A DNA stretch of 64,000 bases, taken from NCBI GenBank assembly GCA_964017185.1, contig OZ024869.1, forward strand, positions 62,572,931 to 62,636,930, in the 5' to 3' direction. This document shows, piece by piece, positions 56,931-64,000 of this stretch. The stretch comes from Rugalucina vietnamica. Taxonomy: Eukaryota; Mollusca; Bivalvia; Lucinida; Lucinidae. The position numbers and the translations under genes were made by a program. Below the pieces are notes generated by a model, which saw only the letters and a program-made list of their open reading frames with translations, had not been told where the DNA came from and did no database searches. Position 1 is the first letter of the stretch. Every line of letters starts with the position of its first letter.

Positions 56931-59487
56931 ACACACACACAAAAAAAAAATCAAACATGCTTAAAAACTTTCTAGAAGTTCGGTGTGTCCCGGGTGTGTG
57001 TCTTATACGTTTCGAATAAGTTCCATGCGCGTAACATGCAAATTAAGAATTGGTGCGTATTCTGCAAATTTTCTGTCAAGAACTGTTGAATTAAACTGTG
57101 CGTATGTTTATTTTCTGGGGCACATGGCGCTCTTGACGGTAGAAAAGTCTATGCTTTTACATGTCAAAAGTGAGTACAAAAAGGTAAGGAGAAGTTTTTG
57201 ATATGTGTAAAAAGCTTACTGATACTTTTTGCATACTTTTTGCATTAATTTAAGAGCGTGTGAACTTGTCTTTGAGAGACTCTAAAAACTGGTTTAAGGC
57301 CCCCAGTATTTTTTTGTATTACTGATTGTTCCAAGGCGATACGTCTGTTGTGGTTCTATTTGTTTTATTTTTTGGAGTCGAATTTTCGTGCTGTTTGAAC
57401 CTTATGTACGTTTTCATAGTTTTGGTAAAGTTCGGGTTACTGTTTGGCACTTATTGGGAAATAGCTGCTCATTCGGCTTAAAGGGAAACATAATTATTAA
57501 ATTCCCGCATATAATTTTCATGAAACTTCACATGCTTCAAGATAATTGTATCCTTGGACTAAAATCGAAATAAAAGTGGGATGTCACCGGCCTCGTTTCC
57601 ATGGTATCAGAACTTTTTGAATGTTTCTTGTGCATTTCATAAAAACGCGTTCGTAGCGGACATGTGTTTTAATATATGTGTTATTTTTGCATAAACAACT
57701 TAAACATACGATCAGTGATATTTTCTTAAATTTTGATACTATTTGCTTTTAAACTGAGGAGATTACAAGCAAAATTAACTTTCCCGCCATGTTTTCAAAC
57801 CTGGAAAAATATGTATTTTTGCGATATCTCCTAAACTACGCATATGATTTTATTTAAATTAAACCAATAGATATAAAACGATGTAACCATTCAAAAGTTG
57901 AAATAAAAAGTGGGGGTCATCGAATTGCGTTGGAAGATTTAGAGAAAACCCGTTCTTTTTCGTTTTAATATCAAACGTTGCACTGACGTCGCGTATATTA
58001 ATGCGACGTCATCAACAGCGAAATAACCGTTTTTCACATGTAATTAACCTTATACAAGAATGAGGGTATATCAATTGTCGCATAACTAATTTAAAATAAA
58101 AAATGAACAATATGTTTACCCGCTTTAGGACTTAATTATGCAGAAACAAACAAAATAAGATTCTACAGCTTTAAACGTCATTTGAAAATCAAAATAAAAC
58201 GACTCTAAAAGCTACGCTTAACATAGTAAATCAATAGTACAAAAAAGTGTAACAAAAATTAACAGAAAATTATTAATAAGGTTTCATTATTATTGATTAT
58301 GCATATTTAAGTAGAACTTTATGACGGCATTAAGCCTAATGAATATCCAAGCTTTTAACAGAAATTAATGTATATTCAAACCAACACAACTTTCTCAATA
58401 TCCATCTGATTTTAATAAAACTTGTACCAAATTGTTAAGAGAGGCAACTACTTTCATTTAAGATGCATTGTGTTTTAACCTTGCCTGTCCCTTTAAGAGT
58501 CCATGTTAGAACAAAATGAGAATAAAAGATGCAATTAAAGAGTGTGTGTCTGGGGTCGTTGAAGCGTACTCAAAAGATTCTAAACATCTAAAGCAAATAC
58601 CAAAGTGAGGGTGAAAAAGGTGCAATTTTAAAGTGACTTAACATATGACCCCCACCTGGTTGATGGCTAATTTTTGAAGCACAGTTTTTGCCCCTTGTTC
58701 AATAGTGTGATCGAATAGCATATCTATGAAATGGAATCCATAAAATTTTGTTAATTCTTATGAGCTTTATGGAAAATTGGTTAATGGCATCATTACGTTT
58801 CTAATTTTGTCGGGTATAGTAAATAAAGAAATGAAGAAAGAAAAAGGTATCCAACATGAAACTTTTAAAATACCATTGATGGATATGAGTGGTAAAGAGT
58901 CAAACAGTTTGTATGATCTAGTACTTTCTGAACTAGCGAAAAACATGGCTTTGTCCGTCACTGTATTGGACCTAATCAATTTTAGAGAGCCAAAATTAAT
59001 CTACTTAAATATTAAACTGAAAGAAAATAAGAACACAATTTATTTGTGTGGAAGGAATCAATTTGGTTTGCTGTGTACATGGTATCTAGCAAAGTAATCT
59101 GCTCGTAAAATTGCAGAATTTGGTTTTATCCGTTATGAAACAACTTCCCACGTTTTTATAATACCACAGCAGTATGTAATGAATTTCAATGTCATGATTA
59201 ACATTTAATATTTAAGATATTGAAGGAAATAAAGCTTATGTGTGTAGGGTAACAGCGTATTTTAAGTGAATTTTTGAAGTGTTTGAAACACTGGCCAGGT
59301 GAAATGCCACAAACTATGGCTCAAATTCTTCCAAATAGGGTTGTCCATGGAATGCACTAGGTGGCGTAAAAATCAACAAGCGTATCTTGAAGTTATTTGG
59401 AAAGAAAACAAAACTGATGACGTCATTTGTTTACATTTTGGTGTATATGGAAACACTTGCGGTCACATGATTCCCAGCAGTGAGTAA

Positions 59488-62400
59488 GTCAGGTGGTTAA
59501 CCTAAACGGGTTATCAAAAAAAAAAAAAAAAAAAAAAATAACTTAATCACATTAGTTTTTTTATACCCCCCGCTAAAAACCCCCCGCAAAACGAAGTTTT
59601 AGCGGGGTATACTGTTTTCAGCCTGTCCGTGATTCCGTGATTCCGTCATTCCATCAACATTTTGACATCTTTGCTGAATAACTAAAGTAATTTTTGCCTG
59701 ATGTTCTTCAAATTTTCAACACACCTGCACCATTAGACAACACATATGTGATATGAATTTAGGGGCCAAAGGGTCAGTTTTGCAAGAGTTATGGGACTTT
59801 TTAAACCTATACATAGAATGTTTGCCATAGTGCTAATAGTGCATACTTTGTGAAATCAACTCCTCCTACAGCTTTCAATATTCTCTTTTGATACATTGCA
59901 GATATGTGCCAGATATATTGAAGATATGCATGAAGAAGTATTATGCTGAAAAAATGAATTTTGACAAATTTACAGCATTTTGAACTTAGCCAATTTTCGA
60001 TAATTGCCATATTCAATAATGGTTGGTAGTGCATAGTTTGTGAAATCAACTCCTCCTAGGGCTTTCAGTATTTCTTTTCAATACTTTGCAGACATGATCC
60101 ACACATATTGAAGATGTGCATGAAGAATTATAATGCTGAAAAAATAATTTTTGACAAATTTACATTATTTTTCAACATAGCCATTTCTTGACCATTGCTT
60201 ATATACAATAATGGTTGGTAGTTCATAGTTTGTGAAATCTACTCCTCCTAGGGCTTTCAGTATTTCTTTTCAATACTTTGCAGACATGTTCCACACATAT
60301 TGAAGATGTGCATGAAGAATTATAATGCTGAAAAAATAATTTTTGACAAATTTACAGCATTTTTTAACATAGCTTTTTTTTTTTACCATTGCTTATACAG
60401 TAATGGTTGGTAGTGCATATTTTGTGAAATCAACTCCTCCTAGGGCTTTCAGTATTTCTTTTCAATACTTTGCAGACATGTTTCACACATATTGAAGATG
60501 TGCATGAAGAATTATAATGCTGAAAAAAAAAAAATTTGACAAATTTACAGCATTTTTCAACATAGCCATTTTTTGACCATTGCTTATAATATTATACAGT
60601 AATGGTTGGTAGTGCATACTTTGTGAAATCAACTCCTCCAAGGGCTTTTAGTATTTCTTTTCAATACTTTGCAGACATGTTCCTCACATATTTAAGATGT
60701 GCATGAAGAATTATAATACTGAAAAATTAATTTTTGACAAATTTACAGCATTTTTTAACATAGCCATTTTTTGACCATTGCTTATATACAGTAATGGTTG
60801 GTAGTGCTTTGTGAAATCAACTCCTCCAAGGGCTTTCAGTATTTCTTTTCAATACTTTGCAGACATGTTCCTCACATATTTAAGATGTGCAAGAAGAATT
60901 ATAATACTGAAAAATTAATTTTTGACAAATTTACAGCATTTTTTAACATAGCCATTTTTTGACCATTGCTTATATACAATAATGGTTTGTGAAATCAACT
61001 CCTCCTAGTGCTTTCAGTATTTCTTTTCAATACTTTGCAGACATGTTCCTCACATATTGAAGATGTGCATAAAGAATTTTTTAACATAGCCATTTTTTGA
61101 CCATTGCTTATATACAGTAATGGTTGGTAGTGCTTTGTGAAATCAACTCCTCCAAGGGTTTTCAGTATTTCTTTTCAATACTTTGCAGACATGTTCCTCA
61201 CATATTTAAGATGTGCAAGAAGAATTATAATACTGAAAAATTAATTTTTGACAAATTTACAGCATTTTTTAACATAGCCATTTTTTGACCATTGCTTATA
61301 TACAATAATGGTTTGTGAAATCAACTCCTCCTAGTGCTTTCAGTATTTCTTTTCAATACTTTGCAGACATGTTCCTCACATATTGAAGATGTGCATAAAG
61401 AATTATAATACTGAAAAAATATTTTTTGACAAATTTACAGCATTTTTTAACATAGCCATTTTTTGACCATTGCTTATATACAATAATGGTTTGAGAAATC
61501 AACTCCTCCTAGGGCTTTCAGTATTTCTTTTCAATACTTTGCAGACATGTTCCACACATATTGAAGATGTGCATGAATAATTATAATACTGAAAAAGTGA
61601 TATTTGGCAAATTTACATCATTTTTCAACATAGCCATTTTTTCACCATTGCTTTTATACAATAATGGTTGGTATTGCATACTTTGTGAAATCAACTCCTC
61701 CTAGGGCTGTCAGTGTTTCTTTTAAATTATTGTAGATTTGTTCCAGATAAATTTTAGATGTGCATGAATAATTTTCATGCTGAAAATTTAATTTTTGACA
61801 AATTTACAGCTTTTATTTAACTTAGCCAATTTTTACCATTTCTCATGATAAACAATGATCATAGTGCATACAGTGAAATCAACCTCAGGCTTTCAATATA
61901 TTCTTTTGATATCTTATAGATGTGACTGGCATACTGGGGATGTACATGAAGGATTGTAATGCTGAAAAGATATCTTTGAAAATTTTTCTGCATGTTTGAC
62001 TTAGGAAGTTATTGGCCAGCTTCAGATTATTTTGCGTGGTATACTTAAAGCCTTGCTTGCAGCCAATTTCTTGTTTTCTCCAGAATCATTCAAAATCTCT
62101 GACTGTTTCTTTGACTTTCATTTATTTGAAAATCGCACAGTTTAGTGTCATGAAAAGGTTCTCATGAAAAGGTTCTCACCGGATATCTTGAGACGAGCTT
62201 TATTCCATTTTTTGACTGAGATTTTAGGCCCCAAAAATGTGAAATTCATGATTTTAAAACATGTATCCCCATCTTATCGGAATTTTGCCACATCATGACA
62301 ATTTTCCTTGGAAGATATGACTTTAATTTGTTGATTACAATAAAAATTCTCGGTATTCATCGTCTAGAAACTGGTACGCACATGGTTTAAAGACGAGTGA

Positions 62401-62594
62401 GGTAGCAAAAATAATAATGCATTCACATTAATATTGTCTTCTATTTTTAAATGGAACATTTTTAGAAATAACCTAAATGAGTTAGAAGAAGAAAAGTTAA
62501 CTCTAATAACCTAGAAAGGGAGATAATTTTAAATGTTTGTATAACTTGATTCAGCTATTTTTTTTTGATAACCTGTTTAGGTTACACCCCTGAC
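59488..62594. mobile_element. Element with GGTTATCAAAAA ends hosting a family C element
   Basis: The left end GTCAGGTGGTTAACCTAAAC then GGGTTATCAAAAAA (59488-59520) is inverted, with a few mismatches, at about 62562-62594. Inside lies the family C element (59572-62050), which is therefore the later insertion. It abuts the AGTAA duplication of the 55153-59482 element. Non-coding. Confidence 0.6.
59572..62050 (+). mobile_element. Tandem-core element, family C, copy 1
   Basis: 5' hairpin CCCCGCAAAAC-GAA-GTTTTAGCGGGG (59583-59607) with a partial duplication before it, then TGTCCGTGATTCCG repeats. The core has about 12 units averaging ~185 bp (CAACTCCTCC from 59857 to 61692, and a last degenerate unit at 61889), each with CTTTCAGTATTTCTTTTC. 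The 3' end has GCGTGGTATACTTAAAGCC, partly inverse of the 5' GGTATAC. Internal deletions shorten some units (for instance near 61072). It is non-autonomous. Confidence 0.85.
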
Positions 62595-62683
62595 TGACAG
62601 TTGAACCTTTGATTTTGCATCAGCTCTTATTATTACATTATTAGCCTTGGTTATACACTGTATGTTGTCTTACATATTTGCAG

Positions 62684-62782
62684 GTTGCTCACTGCTATCC
62701 AGAGGAAATGAAGCAATACCCACAGGAAATAAAGGATCTATTACACAGCCAGTCAGCAGTCCTTGACAGAACTTTGAGAATG
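62684..62782 (+). CDS. SDAD1: SDAD1, coding exon 3
   Basis: 33 codons between tacatatttgcag and gtaggc, phase 0 on both sides. The peptide VAHCYPEEMKQYPQEIKDLL ... VLDRTLRM matches the conserved HCYP...FPQE(V/I)KDLL...VLDxxLRM block of SDA1 proteins, at the correct distance after exon 2. Intron 2 is 9,196 bp. The family continues with TFCKAL-type sequence in an exon beyond the window. The three exons give 94 residues of a protein that is ~690 residues in vertebrates, so most of the gene, including the SDA1 domain proper, lies to the right. Confidence 0.93.
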
Positions 62783-63110
62783 GTAGGCTTGGATAAACCT
62801 TTAGTGTATTATATAGATACAATGTATTTCCAATACATTTCTTTTGCCCTTGAATGTGCTATTTTGACCTGCCTTTAAAATGAGATGTTATGGCTGTCAT
62901 GTGCTTTACAAACAATCAGTGTTTTTGTTGTGAACATTTTAAAATGTTGGGGAAAAGAAGGAATGTAAAACTACTTTCATTGATCTCAAAGTATGAAGGA
63001 GAATGAAATCTGCACTATGGATTACAAATCCTTCCTACCATAGACACTGAAGGAGCAGGTGATTACACTATAATAATTCCAACTTGACTAATTTCCTACA
63101 TTCTGATTAT
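62783..63110. other. Start of SDAD1 intron 3
   Basis: Begins gtaggc. About 330 bp of unassigned AT-rich intron before a family C element. Confidence 0.7.
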
Positions 63111-64000
63111 ACCCCCCGCAAAACGAAGTTTTAGGGGGGTATACTGTTTTCAGCCTGTCCGTGATTCCGTAATTCCGTCATTCCGTCAACATTTTGACAT
63201 CTTTGCTGAATAACTTAAGTAGTTTTTGCCCGATGTTCTTCAAATTTTCAACACACCTGCACCATTAGACAACACATGTGTGATATGAATTTAGGGGCCA
63301 AAGGGTCAGTTTTGCAAGAGTTATGGGACTTTTTAAACCTATACATAGAATGTTTGCCATAGTGCTAATAGTGCATACTTTGTGAATCAACTCCTCCTAC
63401 AGCTTTCAATATTCTCTTTTGATACTTTGCAGATATGTGCCAGATATATTGAAGATATGCATGAAGAAGTATTATGCTGAAAAAATGAATTTTGACAAAA
63501 TTACAGCATTTTGAACTTAGCCAATTTTCGATAATTGCCATATTCAATAATGGTTGGTAGTGCATAGTTTGTGAAATCAACTCCTCCTAGGGCTTTCAGT
63601 ATTTCTTTTCAATACTTTGCAGACATGTTCCACACATATTGAAGATGTGCATGAAGAATTATAATGCTGAAAAAATAATTTTTGACAAATTTACAGCATT
63701 TTTCAACATAGCCATTTCTTGATCATTGCTTATATACAATAATGGTTGTTAGTTCATAGTTTGTGAAATCAACTCCTCCTAGGGCTTTCAGTATTTCTTT
63801 TCAATACTTTGCAGACATGTTCCACACATATTGAAGATGTGCATGAAGAATTATAATGCTGAAAAAATAATTTTTGACAAATTTACAGCATTTTTTAACA
63901 TAGTCATTTTTTGACCATTGCTTATATACAATAATGGTTGGTAGTTCATAGTTTGTGAAATTAACTCCTCCTACGGCTTTCAGTATTTCTTTTCAATACT
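63111..64000 (+). mobile_element. Tandem-core element, family C, copy 2 (cut by window end)
   Basis: TATACCCCCCGC-AAAAC-GAA-GTTTT hairpin at about 63112-63145, GTCCGTGATTCCG leader, then core units (CAACTCCTCC at 63389, 63579, 63771). The leader and first unit are nearly identical to copy 1 at 59572, in the same orientation 3.5 kb apart. Only about 3-4 units are inside the window. Confidence 0.88.

Larger units (their letters stand above)
55153..59482. mobile_element. 4.3-kb element with ~56-bp TIR and 5-bp target duplication
   Basis: Left end CACTGCTGGGAATCACGTGA and inverted right end (59463-59482) agree at 19 of 20 positions, and similarity goes on to a shared TGTAAACAA at about base 56. 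AGTAA flanks both sides (55148-55152, 59483-59487). The interior contains two nested non-coding elements (55668-55967 and 56083-56912) and long AT-rich DNA. The longest frame (58777-59097, 106 codons) has no recognisable motif. No transposase was found. Confidence 0.82.

Noticed and set aside
58777..59097. 106-codon frame as a gene or transposase
   Set aside because: Unusually long for the AT-rich region but has no motif, no splice or promoter context and no DDE-type pattern; left unassigned inside the 55153-59482 element.
55153..59482. RAG-type recombination signal (heptamer-spacer-nonamer) at the ends
   Set aside because: The ends begin CAC, but no convincing nonamer lies at 12 or 23 bp, so only the weaker CAC plus 5-bp duplication observation is kept.

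Overview
This is animal genomic DNA, most likely from a mollusc and perhaps a bivalve. There are no bacterial-style operons. Spliced exons of a conserved animal gene lie far apart, and nearly everything else is mobile elements and satellites. The mollusc call is an inference from repeats of the AGCTCACCTG..., AGCTCGCCTGCACGAAG... and TATACCCCCCGC... types and from a tRNA-derived SINE; no search was run.

Host gene: three exons on the + strand match the N-terminus of SDAD1 (SDA1 homolog, 60S ribosomal subunit biogenesis and export). They lie at 23232-23309, 53383-53487 and 62684-62782. All junctions are phase 0 with GT/AG borders, and the exons together give 94 codons that align without gaps to the start of the animal protein. 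Intron 1 is 30,073 bp, intron 2 is 9,196 bp, and the gene runs off the right edge. A CACGTG box lies 63 bp upstream of the start codon.

Upstream, 1-23231: a higher-order satellite with interchangeable palindromes (1-2040); small terminal-inverted-repeat elements; a fragment and a nearly complete copy of one CR1-like LINE on the - strand, the latter with a 2A-type ribosome-skipping motif, two PHD fingers, endonuclease and reverse transcriptase (10374-14227) and a SINE inserted at its 5' end; then, divergently on +, a LINE with two long intact overlapping reading frames (15005-20796).

Intron 1, 23310-53382: LINE remnants, one LINE split by a Penelope-like element (28028-30563) with a 12-bp target duplication; two elements with a ~166-bp tandem core; two more with 146/166-bp cores; nested MITEs; several microsatellites and minisatellites; and a 2.3-kb element with ~580-bp inverted repeats (49790-52102). 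Intron 2, 53488-62683: a ~150-bp satellite starting close to the exon, a 4.3-kb inverted-repeat element (55153-59482), and an element carrying a ~185-bp tandem array. A second copy of that array type starts at 63111 in intron 3.

The most unusual signals are: C-GAA-G mini-hairpins shared at the 5' ends of several otherwise different tandem-core elements; the recurrence of the nuclear-receptor-like arms TGACCTTGA/TCAAGGTCA in several array families; two large inverted-repeat elements that both start with CAC and have 5-bp target duplications; and a 2A motif placed directly before PHD fingers in a LINE.
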